Below are positions 9,286 to 17,009 of a stretch of 33,605 bases of DNA, one piece after another (position 1 is the first letter of the stretch; every line of letters begins with the position of its first letter). The position numbers and the translations under genes were made by a program. The stretch covers positions 1 to 33,605 of the forward strand of contig DDWY01000056.1 of assembly GCA_002347705.1 (NCBI GenBank), read 5' to 3'. The notes beneath the pieces are model-generated. The model worked only from the letters and a program-made list of their open reading frames with translations, ran no database searches and was not told the origin of the DNA. This DNA comes from Anaerolineaceae bacterium UBA2274 (GTDB taxonomy: Bacteria; Chloroflexota; Anaerolineae; Anaerolineales; Anaerolineaceae).

Positions 9286-9966
9286 ATGCACCACCGTTTG
9301 TTTTTTGTATTGATTTTTTTCCTGGGGATGGTCTCCGCCTGCAAGCCGCAAACGGCGACCCCTACTGAGCTTCCTCCCACGCCCAACCTGGAGCAACTGA
9401 TGCAGACCTCGGTTTTTGAGGTCACGCAAGCGGCTGTGCTCACCCAGGCTGCCATCCCAAGCGTCACCTTCACTCCGCTGCCAACTTCAACCAACACCCC
9501 AATCCCAACGATGATTGCCACCATCGCCCGCACACCCACCGAAGCTGCCACCGCTACCTCGGATGCCGCTTGCAATCGGGCTGGCATGGGGACGCCATTC
9601 GACCTCACCATCCCAGACGGAACGCAAATCCCTGCCGGTGAGAAGTTCGTCAAAACCTGGAGGCTGGTCAATTCCGGTTCCTGCAAGTGGACACGGCTTT
9701 ATAAACTGGTGTTCTACTCTCAAAATCCACTTGGAGCCACTTACGAACATTTTCTGCCCGGAGAGGTACTGCCGGGGCAGGCCATTGACCTGAGCGTCGA
9801 TTTTACGGCTCCACTTCAGCTGGGTATCTACCGCAGCAACTGGATGCTGCAGACTCCGGAAGGATCGCTGTTTGGGCTGGGGATGAACGCGGACACGCCC
9901 TTTTACGTCTCAATCGTGGTGGTGGAGCAGCCCACTACCACTCCCACGCTCAGTCCTACACCCTGA
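9286..9966 (+). CDS. NBR1-Ig-like domain lipoprotein
   Basis: 226-residue secreted lipoprotein. It has a hydrophobic signal segment and a lipobox VSAC with Cys19 as the probable lipidation site. A Thr/Pro-rich low-complexity spacer follows (about residues 22-90), then one NBR1 central-domain Ig-like fold (about 90-210), recognisable from GEKFVKTWRLVNSGSCKW and the YRSNWMLQTPEG segment. Chloroflexota carry many such surface lipoproteins; the domain is thought to bind protein or peptidoglycan partners, but no enzyme motif is present. ATG 9286 is chosen because it gives a compact signal peptide; an in-frame TTG at 9268 would add six residues. No clear Shine-Dalgarno sequence. The protein ends in another Thr/Pro tail. 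Confidence 0.82.
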   Translation: MHHRLFFVLIFFLGMVSACKPQTATPTELPPTPNLEQLMQTSVFEVTQAAVLTQAAIPSVTFTPLPTSTNTPIPTMIATIARTPTEAATATSDAACNRAGMGTPFDLTIPDGTQIPAGEKFVKTWRLVNSGSCKWTRLYKLVFYSQNPLGATYEHFLPGEVLPGQAIDLSVDFTAPLQLGIYRSNWMLQTPEGSLFGLGMNADTPFYVSIVVVEQPTTTPTLSPTP

Positions 9967-10038
9967 TTTAAGAGCAAAAACAAAGCCAGATACTGCTTTT
10001 TAAGATAAGATTAGGCATCAAACTAACCGGAGTGAGTG

Positions 10039-11079
10039 ATGCCAGAAACAAATCCATATGATCCACAAGATATGAATGCTGCCATTGAAGCGCTTGGAGC
10101 CAACCTGAAATCAGGCTGGCAACTTGGATTGCAGTCGGCAATTCCTGAAGTCGGCTCCCTGCGGCAGATAGTGATCTGCGGCATGGGCGGGTCGGCAATC
10201 GGGGGGGATTTCACCACAGCCTACCTGGCAAAGCAGCTGCCTGTCCCGGTTGTGGCGCACCGCAATTACGGTTTGCCTGGCTGGGCACGCGGACCTGAAA
10301 CCCTGGTTATCTGCTCATCCCATTCTGGCAATACTGAAGAGACCTTGAGTTCCTTCAATGAAGCTCTGCAGCGCGGATGCAGCCTGATGAGCATCTGCAC
10401 TGGCGGCAAGCTGGCTGAGCTATCCAAAGAAAATGGGAAAACCTGCTGGATTTTTGACCACGTTGGGCAGCCCCGTACAGCCATCGGCTGGACAGTTGGA
10501 CTGCTTTTGGCGCTCTTTTTCCGCTTGGGGCTGATCGAAGATCAAACCGCGGCGGTGGAGGAAGCGGCGGCAGTGCTTGCGGATGGCATTACAAAACTCG
10601 GGAAGGAAAGCCCCGTTTCCCATAATCCTGCCAAACGGCTGGCAGGGCAACTGCTGGAGCGCAACATAGTCATTTATGGGGCGGGTGAGATGGAAGTGAT
10701 TGCAAGGCGCTGGAAGTCAGAAATAAACGAACTTGCCAAAGCATGGGCAGCCTTTGAGGGCATTCCGGAGATGAATCACAACGCCCTGGCAGGCTTGCGC
10801 CATCCTGAAAGCCTCTACGAGTACAGTTTGGCAATCTTTTTGCGCTCGGATTTTGATCATGAACGTAATCGCAAACGCATCGAGTACAGTCAGGGCTTCT
10901 TCCTGGAGGCAGGCGTGGGGGTGGACAGCGTGCGGGCGTGCGGTGAGGGCAAGCTGGCGCAGATGTTCAGCCTGCTCCAGTTTGGCGATTATGTTTCCTA
11001 TTATCTTGCTCTGGCGTATGGTGAGGACCCCACACCGATTGAAATTCTCAACGAGCTGAAGAGACTTTTGGCGGATTAG
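10039..11079 (+). CDS. Bifunctional phosphoglucose/phosphomannose isomerase
   Basis: 346-residue SIS-domain isomerase of the bifunctional PGI/PMI family (TIGR02128 type), which interconverts glucose-6-phosphate or mannose-6-phosphate with fructose-6-phosphate in the cytoplasm. The N-terminal SIS domain shows GMGGSAIGGDF, and the sugar-phosphate-binding segment reads SSHSGNTEET. The second SIS half contains GIPEMNHNALAGL, with the Glu and His expected near the active site in this family. Length is normal. The start is the ATG at 10039, with GGAG 6 nt upstream; the GTG just before it is unlikely. It is followed by a strong hairpin terminator and lies 72 nt after the lipoprotein gene. It feeds mannose and fructose phosphates into glycolysis or glycan synthesis, which would fit the nearby Agl23-type protein, though no operon links them. 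Confidence 0.9.
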   Translation: MPETNPYDPQDMNAAIEALGANLKSGWQLGLQSAIPEVGSLRQIVICGMGGSAIGGDFTTAYLAKQLPVPVVAHRNYGLPGWARGPETLVICSSHSGNTEETLSSFNEALQRGCSLMSICTGGKLAELSKENGKTCWIFDHVGQPRTAIGWTVGLLLALFFRLGLIEDQTAAVEEAAAVLADGITKLGKESPVSHNPAKRLAGQLLERNIVIYGAGEMEVIARRWKSEINELAKAWAAFEGIPEMNHNALAGLRHPESLYEYSLAIFLRSDFDHERNRKRIEYSQGFFLEAGVGVDSVRACGEGKLAQMFSLLQFGDYVSYYLALAYGEDPTPIEILNELKRLLAD

Positions 11080-11151
11080 TTACCTGGAAGTCCTTAAGTT
11101 TGACCCATACTGGTGAAATCCATGGGGATGTTGGGCAAGAGCTTATTAAAC

Positions 11152-11184
11152 AAAAAAGCAGTTGCAAAAAGCAACTGCTTTTTT
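11152..11184. terminator. Bidirectional rho-independent terminator
   Basis: AAAAAAGCAGTTGC, AAAAA loop, GCAACTGCTTTTTT: a 14-bp perfect stem with A- and T-runs on both sides. It sits between the convergent isomerase and peroxiredoxin genes and can end both. Confidence 0.93.
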
Positions 11185-11196
11185 TGAACAGTGATT

Positions 11197-11793
11197 TTAC
11201 TCGTCTTTCGGAGGTTGCCACTCCATCCAAACTTTACCAGCCAACGCGGGTGAAGGTTTCAGGGTCTTGCCGCCCTCAGTCCAACCTGATGGCATCACTT
11301 CCCCTGTTCTCTGATGGTGCTGATAGGCTAGGATTTGACGATGAAGTTCGGCTGGGTTGCGTCCAACTGGCGGACTCAACACTTCCGCGGCCTGAATGAT
11401 ACCTTCGGGGTCGATCAGGAATCGACCTCGGACGTTCACACCGCCTTCTTCGTCGTAGACTTCGTAGAGCGTGCCAATTTTCCCGCCCTGGTCAGAGACC
11501 ATCGGGAATGGCACGTCATGCCCCACCATCTTGCTTAATTCAGTTTCGTTCCAAATTTTATGTGAATGCACACTATCGGTGCTTACAGAAAGTACTTCAA
11601 CTCCCAAAGCTTGAAGTTTTTCATAGCCAACGGCTATGTGGGAAATTTCAGTCGGTCAGACAAAGGTGAAATCTCCCGGATAAAAACACAATACTACCCA
11701 TTTACCGCGGTAATCGCTCAGCTTAACTTTCTGATAGGTTCCTTGGTAAAAGGCTGTTGCCGTGAAATCCGGCGCTTGCTTGGTTACTAACAT
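11197..11793 (-). CDS. prxU: Selenocysteine-containing peroxiredoxin (in-frame TGA as Sec46)
   Basis: AhpC/Prx-family peroxidase that reduces hydrogen peroxide and organic hydroperoxides. Read from ATG 11793 (AAAGGAGG 7 nt upstream) it runs 198 codons to TAA at 11197, with one in-frame TGA at 11656-11658. The frame is homologous on both sides: LCFYPGDFTFV-TGA-PTEIS is the peroxidatic motif normally read FTFVCPTE, so the TGA replaces exactly the catalytic cysteine. A SECIS-like hairpin starts 18 nt after the TGA. Known PrxU selenoproteins (for example in Eubacterium acidaminophilum) share this arrangement. The C-terminal resolving-Cys position (GEVCP in AhpC) is GEVMP here; the only other cysteine is Cys36, so recycling must use an external thiol. 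A TGA-naive gene caller reports only a truncated C-terminal piece. selA, selB and selC are not in this window. Confidence 0.92.
11622..11638 (-). promoter_or_regulatory. Bacterial SECIS-like hairpin of prxU
   Basis: On the minus strand CATAGCC-GTT-GGCTATG: a perfect 7-bp stem with a 3-nt loop starting with G. It begins 18 nt after the TGA codon at 11656-11658, inside the 16-37 nt window known for bacterial SECIS elements recognised by SelB. Confidence 0.85.
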
Positions 11794-11837
11794 ATGCAAT
11801 CCTCCTTTCAAAGATACTGGTTAGTTTGGTTAAGAGT

Positions 11838-11865
11838 ATTATACTAAAGAAAATGTAAAAAACAA
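11838..11865 (-). promoter_or_regulatory. Sigma70-type promoter of prxU
   Basis: Minus strand: -35 TTGTTT (11865-11860), 16-nt spacer, -10 TATAAT (11843-11838). The predicted leader of about 40 nt contains the AAAGGAGG ribosome site. Confidence 0.6.
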
Positions 11866-11882
11866 TTAACGGGCAAATTTTT

Positions 11883-11911
11883 TTGAATTTACCGGTTTAA
11901 GTCAATAATCT
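11883..11911 (+). promoter_or_regulatory. Sigma70-type promoter of the GNAT gene
   Basis: TTGAAT (11883-11888), 17-nt spacer, TAATCT (11906-11911), 12 nt before the ATG at 11924. The short distance implies an almost leaderless mRNA, matching the absence of a Shine-Dalgarno sequence. It is divergent from the prxU promoter. Confidence 0.45.
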
Positions 11912-11923
11912 GAAAGCTCTGCT

Positions 11924-12406
11924 ATGAGATACTTACCTGTCACTAATCACAATCGTCAACAGATAAATGCCTTCATAAGCCAACGATGGTTCTCGACACA
12001 AATGATCATTCGTGGTGAGAGCGTCGAAATGACCGCGGTCGAGGGCATTGCGGCGATGGATGGCGATGAGATTGCCGGACTGCTCACCTACCGGATCAGC
12101 GATGGCATCTGCGAGATCACGTCTCTCGACAGTCTGCGTGAAGGTCTGGGAATTGGCACAACTTTAGTGGAGCAAGTGATCGCCATTGCGAGGGCAGAGA
12201 ACTGCGAGAAAGTCAGCGTTACCACCACGAATGACAACATCCATGCTATCGGGTTCTATCAAAAACGCGGGTTTGATTTGGTGAAATTGCACCACGATTC
12301 AATCAACCATGCCCGATTGTTAAAGCCCGAAATCCCCCTGATTGGGCAAAATGGAATCCCAATTAAGCACGAACTGGAGTTCGAGCTGCTGCTGTCAGAT
12401 CAATAA
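11924..12406 (+). CDS. GNAT-family N-acetyltransferase
   Basis: 160-residue acetyltransferase of the GCN5-related superfamily (acetyl-CoA dependent, cytoplasmic). The central fold is clear: strand GLLTYRISDGICEITSL, the acetyl-CoA pyrophosphate loop REGLGIGTTLVEQ (Q/RxxGxG/A motif A) at about residues 72-84, and the IGFYQKRGF motif B at about 109-117. The acceptor substrate cannot be told from sequence; relatives act on small amines or protein N-termini. It shares a 130-bp divergent promoter region with prxU, so the two may respond together, but this is inference. Confidence 0.85.
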   Translation: MRYLPVTNHNRQQINAFISQRWFSTQMIIRGESVEMTAVEGIAAMDGDEIAGLLTYRISDGICEITSLDSLREGLGIGTTLVEQVIAIARAENCEKVSVTTTNDNIHAIGFYQKRGFDLVKLHHDSINHARLLKPEIPLIGQNGIPIKHELEFELLLSDQ

Positions 12407-12423
12407 GCTGTTTAAGTCAGTGA

Positions 12424-12445
12424 GGCTATACAAAGGCTATACAAA
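12424..12445 (+). repeat. Tandem 11-bp repeat upstream of the TspO-like gene
   Basis: GGCTATACAAA occurs twice head to tail, ending 10 nt before the putative -35 box. Its place suggests a binding site for an activator or repressor. Confidence 0.5.
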
Positions 12446-12455
12446 ATGGGCTGTT

Positions 12456-12483
12456 TTGTTCCTCAATCTGCTAGAATTATAAA
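12456..12483 (+). promoter_or_regulatory. Sigma70-type promoter of the TspO-like gene
   Basis: TTGTTC (12456-12461), 16-nt spacer, TATAAA (12478-12483), with TAGAAT just before as an alternative -10. The ATG is 40 nt downstream. Confidence 0.5.
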
Positions 12484-12523
12484 GTTGTACATAGCGAATA
12501 GAAGGAATTAAACCAGGAGAAAT

Positions 12524-13321
12524 ATGAAGAAGTTGAATTTAATCAGCATTTTTGTTCTCATTACATACCTTGCCATGATTATCGTCAACGGTCTCGCCAA
12601 CGGGCTGCCGATCAACGGCATGATCACCGGCGATATCTCGGATTCTTATCCCAATCTTTTCGCCCCAACCGGCATTACCTTCATCATCTGGGGCGTGATC
12701 TACCTGCTTTTGGCAGCCCATACCGCCTATCAGCTCGGTCTCTTCCGCAAAAAAGGGGAAGAGGTCAAGACCGCCCTGTTAAAAGAAGTTGGCATTTTGT
12801 TTTCCATTTCTTCGCTGGCTAACGTTGCCTGGATCTTCGCATGGCATTACAAGAACATCCTGTTGTCCTTGTTGTTCATGCTGATCATCCTGGTTTGCCT
12901 GATGCTTATTTACGTTCGCATCAACAAAGAGACGCTGACCGCTAACGAAAAGGTCTTCATTCGGCTTCCCTTCAGCGTTTACTTCGGCTGGATTACGGTA
13001 GCAACCATCGCCAACGCCACAACCCTGTTAGTCGACAAGCTCGGCTCACCCGTCAATTTATTGGGTATTTCAGAAGTTGTTTGGACTGTGGTCATTCTTT
13101 TGATCGGTTTGGCAATCGGCGCTTTCACCACCTTGAAAAATCGGGACATCCCCTACGGACTGGTGATTGTTTGGGCTTACATGGGCATTCTGATCAAGCA
13201 CCTGCTTGCTCAGCCGGATGGATTCAATTCCCAATATCCTGCAGTGATTGTCACCGTGATCATCAGCTTGGTGGTGCTTGTGGCAACCCTCGTTTACACT
13301 CAGTTGAAAGCAAAAAAGTAA
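12524..13321 (+). CDS. TspO/MBR-family membrane protein
   Basis: 265-residue integral membrane protein with about seven hydrophobic helices, longer than the five-helix 160-residue TspO core. The segment NLFAPTGITFIIWGVIYLLL matches the start of the TspO/MBR family (PF03073), and the long form is common in bacteria under the name tryptophan-rich sensory protein. Family members bind porphyrins or steroids and modulate tetrapyrrole and oxygen or light responses (Rhodobacter). Ligand here unknown. AGGAG lies 6 nt before ATG 12524, a promoter and tandem repeats lie upstream, and a rho-independent terminator follows, so it is monocistronic. Its position near the carotenoid-type operon and heliorhodopsin fits a light or redox theme, as inference. 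Confidence 0.75.
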   Translation: MKKLNLISIFVLITYLAMIIVNGLANGLPINGMITGDISDSYPNLFAPTGITFIIWGVIYLLLAAHTAYQLGLFRKKGEEVKTALLKEVGILFSISSLANVAWIFAWHYKNILLSLLFMLIILVCLMLIYVRINKETLTANEKVFIRLPFSVYFGWITVATIANATTLLVDKLGSPVNLLGISEVVWTVVILLIGLAIGAFTTLKNRDIPYGLVIVWAYMGILIKHLLAQPDGFNSQYPAVIVTVIISLVVLVATLVYTQLKAKK

Positions 13322-13337
13322 GTAACAGGTGAATCAC

Positions 13338-13364
13338 AAACGGGAGACGTCAAATCTCCCGTTT
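13338..13364. terminator. Rho-independent terminator
   Basis: AAACGGGAGA, 7-nt loop, TCTCCCGTTT and further T residues. It closes the TspO-like gene and, with A-rich flanks, can also end the convergent minus-strand crtO-like operon, whose last stop is at 13390. Confidence 0.9.
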
Positions 13365-13389
13365 TTTGTTTTCGTTCTTCCTGGTCTAA

Positions 13390-13905
13390 TCAAGAAATGG
13401 TGTTGCCGATATATTGGCGGGAACGCCTCCGCTCCAATAATCTTAGAATTCGGGGGCGGTTGTAGCGTTGAGCAATGATGCAGGGCAGGTTTGCAACAAG
13501 CGCGTAGATCAGCATCGCCCAAGTGGAGGATGCTGGCAGAAAAAGCCCAAAAATCCAAAACGACAGGATCGACAGCCAGTGGGTCATCTCACCACGGCAG
13601 GCTTCAATCAGAAATCGTTCCAGGTTTTCCTCTGAAAAATCCTGGAGGTGCCTTTTTTTGTAGCCGCGTTTTTTCCACAGCCCTCCGCCATCCGGCAAGA
13701 GCTGCTTCCAGCTTTTTACTCTGAAAATGTCTTCATAGATTTGACCGTCTTTTTCAAACGGGTGGGATCGATAGAAAAATGAGCGCGGATTGAATACTTT
13801 GTCGGGCAGGTAGAGGCAAACATAGGCTGCGGAGAAGTTGATAACAATCCAGAGCACAAAACACAGGACAATGGTCCACCCAGTGGGCAGAAAAAAGATT
13901 CTCAC
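13390..13905 (-). CDS. CrtO-like glycosyl-carotenoid acyltransferase
   Basis: 171-residue membrane protein resembling glycosyl-4,4'-diaponeurosporenoate acyltransferase (CrtO of staphyloxanthin synthesis), which esterifies a fatty acid to the sugar of a glycosylated C30 carotenoid. Seen: two N-terminal hydrophobic segments, the FFYRSHPFEKDGQIYEDIF core, KSWKQLLPDGG, EACRGEMTHW with conserved Glu and His, and the C-terminal NLPCIIAQRYNRPRI. The start is GTG 13905: it overlaps the stop of the upstream glycosyltransferase in a GTGA arrangement, with GGGGAG 9 nt before it, so translation is coupled. An upstream ATG at 13941 lies inside the neighbour. Last gene of a three-gene operon. Family assignment is good; the actual lipid substrate is inferred. 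Confidence 0.78.
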   Translation of the reverse strand: MRIFFLPTGWTIVLCFVLWIVINFSAAYVCLYLPDKVFNPRSFFYRSHPFEKDGQIYEDIFRVKSWKQLLPDGGGLWKKRGYKKRHLQDFSEENLERFLIEACRGEMTHWLSILSFWIFGLFLPASSTWAMLIYALVANLPCIIAQRYNRPRILRLLERRRSRQYIGNTIS

Positions 13906-15011
13906 AATTGATTCTCCCCGGTGACAATCCGACCTTTCCACTTGACTGGCAGTCCCAGGATATTAGACACAAGGGAGAGAAAAAAGATTATCATGAAGCC
14001 TATGCTCAGGACCGGGAAGAAAATGATGGGAAGTTGCTGGAAACTACCGATCTTCCTCGCTAAAACGCTGAGTACAATTACCCAAAGCAGGTAAAGCAGC
14101 CCATAAGCGATGATCATTGGCTGATTGTCACTCACTGCAGCGTGTATGAGATGAAAAGGCACATTTGCCATCGATCCTAACCAAAAGAAAGCCATAATGA
14201 AGGCAGCGACTGGGGTTTTGGCGGCACCGACGGCAAAATTCTTTATCCAGCCTTCAAGCAGGTTACGCAGCCCTCCTGAGTACATTCTGTAGGAAACATC
14301 CTCATCTCCCATAAAAAGCTGAAACGGAAGCTGCCTTTCCCGCAACTTTTGTCCAAAAGCCATATCCTCAACGACAAACCGGCGCACGCTTTCATGACCA
14401 CCGATTTTATCGTAATCCGCTTTGGAGATGAGCAGCACCGGACCGTGCACGCCGATAGTGGTCTTCCAGGGGAGGGTGGTGCCATTTGCAGCAATCTGGA
14501 CCAGGTTAAAAACCAGCGAGAGCTGTTCATACAGTCTGTTAGTTTTATGGAAGGGCTGAACGGAAATGGTGCATTGGCAGTTTTGATAAGCCCGCATCAG
14601 CCGGGAGAGCCCAGCCTGACGGAGTCTGACATCTGCATCGAGGAAGAGCAGGAGCGATCCGGTAGCCAGATCTGCGCCATTCTGGCACGCCCAGGTCTTC
14701 CCGGTCCAGCCTGCGGGTTTATTGGGTAAGTTTATCAGGGTTACGCCGAAGGATTGCGCGACTTTGGCGGTCCCATCCGACGAGTCATCGTTTGCACAGA
14801 TGATCTCGAGAGGTCTGAGCGATTGTGTTTGCAGGTCCTTCAGCAGCAGTTTCAGGTTCTCTTCTTCATCCCGGGCTGGAATAATGATTGAAACAGCTGG
14901 AGAGTCACTCTCGTCATCGGGTAAGGGCAACTTCGGGAATCGATAAAACATGAGCACGGAGAAGGCAAGCCCCGTGCACATAATAATGAGATTGACTGTT
15001 TCAAAGGTCAT
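13902..15011 (-). CDS. CrtQ-like family 2 glycosyltransferase
   Basis: 369-residue membrane-anchored GT2 enzyme. An N-terminal helix (about residues 5-23) precedes a GT-A domain: VSIIIPARDEEENL, the nucleotide-sugar-binding ANDDSSDGT, the DAD metal site (FLDADVRL), and VVEDMAFG as the acid/base region. Two or three C-terminal helices follow. It most resembles 4,4'-diaponeurosporenoate glycosyltransferase (CrtQ), which adds glucose to a carotenoid carboxylate at the inner membrane face. It lies between an FAD-dependent CrtN/CrtP-like enzyme (6-nt gap) and a CrtO-like acyltransferase (4-nt overlap), the same trio order of functions as in staphyloxanthin synthesis. Sugar and acceptor are inferred from that context. 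Confidence 0.82.
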   Translation of the reverse strand: MTFETVNLIIMCTGLAFSVLMFYRFPKLPLPDDESDSPAVSIIIPARDEEENLKLLLKDLQTQSLRPLEIICANDDSSDGTAKVAQSFGVTLINLPNKPAGWTGKTWACQNGADLATGSLLLFLDADVRLRQAGLSRLMRAYQNCQCTISVQPFHKTNRLYEQLSLVFNLVQIAANGTTLPWKTTIGVHGPVLLISKADYDKIGGHESVRRFVVEDMAFGQKLRERQLPFQLFMGDEDVSYRMYSGGLRNLLEGWIKNFAVGAAKTPVAAFIMAFFWLGSMANVPFHLIHAAVSDNQPMIIAYGLLYLLWVIVLSVLARKIGSFQQLPIIFFPVLSIGFMIIFFLSLVSNILGLPVKWKGRIVTGENQL

Positions 15012-15016
15012 GACTA

Positions 15017-16588
15017 TTAACGCTTAAGCGCTTTGATCACCGCGTCGGATGCCATTTTTCCGGTCATGACTGAGATCGGAACTCCAGATGGGCTGAAGGT
15101 CCACTGCCCGCACTGCAGCACGTCCTGGATGGGCGTTGTGATGGACTTGGACATGGTCTTAAAACGGTTTTCCGACGGCATTTTTGGGTTGGTGAAAGCC
15201 CAGCCGACGATCGCACCTTGTTTGCTGCCGGTACGGTGTTCAATCGTCAGAGGAGTCGACGAGAAGCTGAAAAGGGTTTTTTTGTTCAGATCAGGCAAGA
15301 GATGTTTTTCCAGGACTTCAATGATCTTTTGATTGCAGAACTGTTTAAATGCATCATACTGACCCGCATCTGAGAAGCGGCGCACCAGGCTGTAATCCAT
15401 CAATGAGCTGATAACCATGCCCGTTTTTCCTTGCGGGGCGAGGGAGGGATCGCGCAGGGAGGGGCAGGAGATCTCATAGGTGGTCTTTTCGAGGTAAGCC
15501 CCCAACCATTCAAGCAGACTGTCATTTCCGTGCTCAGCTGCAGTCTCCCAACTGCCGAGCATATGCATCCCCTGGGTGTCGGGGGTGTAGAAGGCGTGGG
15601 TGCCGATGCGCTCCTTCATGTAATCTTTTTCCAGGTTGGTGCCCAAGAAAAGTGTGTAAATGGATTCAGAGCCTTTGCCGGCTTCGGTAAGCGCGCGCTG
15701 CTGCTCGACCTTAGGATCACTTGTCCCCGAAACGATCTTATAGAGCGAACTCTGGTCGGCTGCCCAAACAAGCTTCTTGTAGCCTGCTTTTTGATCATTC
15801 GAGAGCACAACTTCATGCGCTTGTGAATCGACGCTGATGACGGAGGTGTTGGTCAAAATCTCGCCACCAGCTTCGACAACTTTTTTGGCAAGCTCCTCCA
15901 CAAGCCTCCCGGTTCCACCCAGGGGGTAGAAGTAATCAAGATAAAGCCCGAAATAGCTCAAGGCAAAAAATGTAGGGGTGTCTTCAAAGAAATGCTGAGC
16001 GATCATGCCAATCAGCGCGTCGTTATTGGTAAATCGCCTTAAATAGCTGTTGACTGGCTCGTTGAGCTTTGCGATTTTGCGCATATTCTTTTGATACTTA
16101 ATGAACCAGGGCAGAAGCGTCTTTGTCAGGTATTCCTTGTCGCGCATGTCTTCAGTAAACAGGGGATTGTCGATACCGTAGAGCACGTCCAGGTAGACAA
16201 TGATCTTATTGATTTCTTCAATAATGCGGTCAACATCAGCAGCGTTTTCAGGGAAGATCTCTTTGAGCAGGTTGGCATAATCCTGCAGGCTCTCACGGGA
16301 ATGTATCTTGACCCAGCGGTCAACAATTCCAATGGTGATCGGATTGTCGGTAACCTCCATTTTTATTCCCAGGCTTCTCATCATCGGATGAAGAATTCCG
16401 GAATTCACGAAGGCGCGTGCTCCGGCATCGAAAGCAAAACCCTCGTGCCAGAATGTGCTCACCAAGCCGCCTAATTTTTCCTGTTTTTCAACCAGAAGGG
16501 TGCTTTTCCCAGCGCGGGAAATGTAAGCGGCGCTTATCAGCCCGGCGATTCCGCCGCCAACCACAATCACGTCGTATGTTTCTTTCAT
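15017..16588 (-). CDS. CrtN/CrtP-like FAD-dependent carotenoid oxidoreductase
   Basis: 523-residue flavoprotein of the phytoene desaturase/CrtI-CrtN family. It has the N-terminal dinucleotide fold DVIVVGGGIAGLISAAY, with the acidic residue and GG of VEKQEKLGGLVSTF, and the C-terminal FAD-binding stretch VLQCGQWTFSPSGVPISVMTGK typical of carotenoid desaturases and oxidases. Members desaturate or oxidise polyisoprenoids, and related paralogues isomerise or saturate retinoids; the exact reaction is not readable. ATG 16588 has GAGG 8 nt upstream. First gene of the operon with the CrtQ-like and CrtO-like genes. No phytoene or squalene synthase (crtM/crtB) is in the window, so the polyene precursor must come from elsewhere or the substrate is another isoprenoid. 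Confidence 0.82.
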   Translation of the reverse strand: MKETYDVIVVGGGIAGLISAAYISRAGKSTLLVEKQEKLGGLVSTFWHEGFAFDAGARAFVNSGILHPMMRSLGIKMEVTDNPITIGIVDRWVKIHSRESLQDYANLLKEIFPENAADVDRIIEEINKIIVYLDVLYGIDNPLFTEDMRDKEYLTKTLLPWFIKYQKNMRKIAKLNEPVNSYLRRFTNNDALIGMIAQHFFEDTPTFFALSYFGLYLDYFYPLGGTGRLVEELAKKVVEAGGEILTNTSVISVDSQAHEVVLSNDQKAGYKKLVWAADQSSLYKIVSGTSDPKVEQQRALTEAGKGSESIYTLFLGTNLEKDYMKERIGTHAFYTPDTQGMHMLGSWETAAEHGNDSLLEWLGAYLEKTTYEISCPSLRDPSLAPQGKTGMVISSLMDYSLVRRFSDAGQYDAFKQFCNQKIIEVLEKHLLPDLNKKTLFSFSSTPLTIEHRTGSKQGAIVGWAFTNPKMPSENRFKTMSKSITTPIQDVLQCGQWTFSPSGVPISVMTGKMASDAVIKALKR

Positions 16589-17009
16589 GCCAAAACCTCA
16601 ATAAAATATGTAATAATTTCCTGGTTGCCAACCGGCTCCTCGCCGTCGAGATTCTAGGTGCAACACCTTTCACATTGCGCGTGAATTTTCTGGTGAGCCG
16701 AAGCCTTCAACCAACACTTTCACGCCCAGAGAATTTTCCCAACTCCCATGCGCCTCACGACGTTTTGCGGGTCAGTTGACTGATCCCTGACGCAGCTATC
16801 ATATCGTAATTTGAATTATTTTACTATGATTAAGCAAAGGTTTTAGATGTTTGGGGTAATTGATGGAGGTGGTGGTGTGCATAATGATTTTTCAAAGAAA
16901 CTCTCAAACTATGTACATACCATTGTGCAAAAGCCCTCAAATGGTAAACTTTCGTCAGTGAACATTATTCAACTAATAAAAAAATAAAAAAAAGAAAAAA
17001 GAGGATCAT
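16589..17009. other. Divergent intergenic region, carotenoid-type operon and heliorhodopsin
   Basis: 421 nt with no coding sequence. It contains a small GGTCAG/CTGATCC hairpin near 16769-16785, a putative plus-strand promoter (16923-16950) and an A-rich leader (about 16975-17000) before the GAGG ribosome site of the heliorhodopsin gene. It is the place to look for light- or redox-responsive operators. Confidence 0.5.
16923..16950 (+). promoter_or_regulatory. Possible promoter of the heliorhodopsin gene
   Basis: TTGTGC (16923-16928), 16-nt spacer, TAAACT (16945-16950), about 60 nt before the ATG. The intervening leader is very A-rich, with a GAGG ribosome site at 17001-17004. Confidence 0.35.

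Noticed and set aside
11656..11658. TGA in the peroxiredoxin as a nonsense mutation or frameshift (pseudogene)
   Set aside because: The frame is preserved on both sides, the codon falls exactly on the catalytic residue, a SECIS-like hairpin follows at the right distance, and promoter and ribosome site are intact.
15017..16588. Retinal-forming enzyme for the heliorhodopsin
   Set aside because: The protein is an FAD-dependent desaturase-type oxidoreductase; Blh/Brp-type dioxygenases are membrane proteins with a different motif set.
16603..16631. Promoter TTGGCA-17-TATTTT for the carotenoid-type operon
   Set aside because: The predicted start of transcription would fall after the GAGG ribosome site of the first gene, so the leader would lack it.
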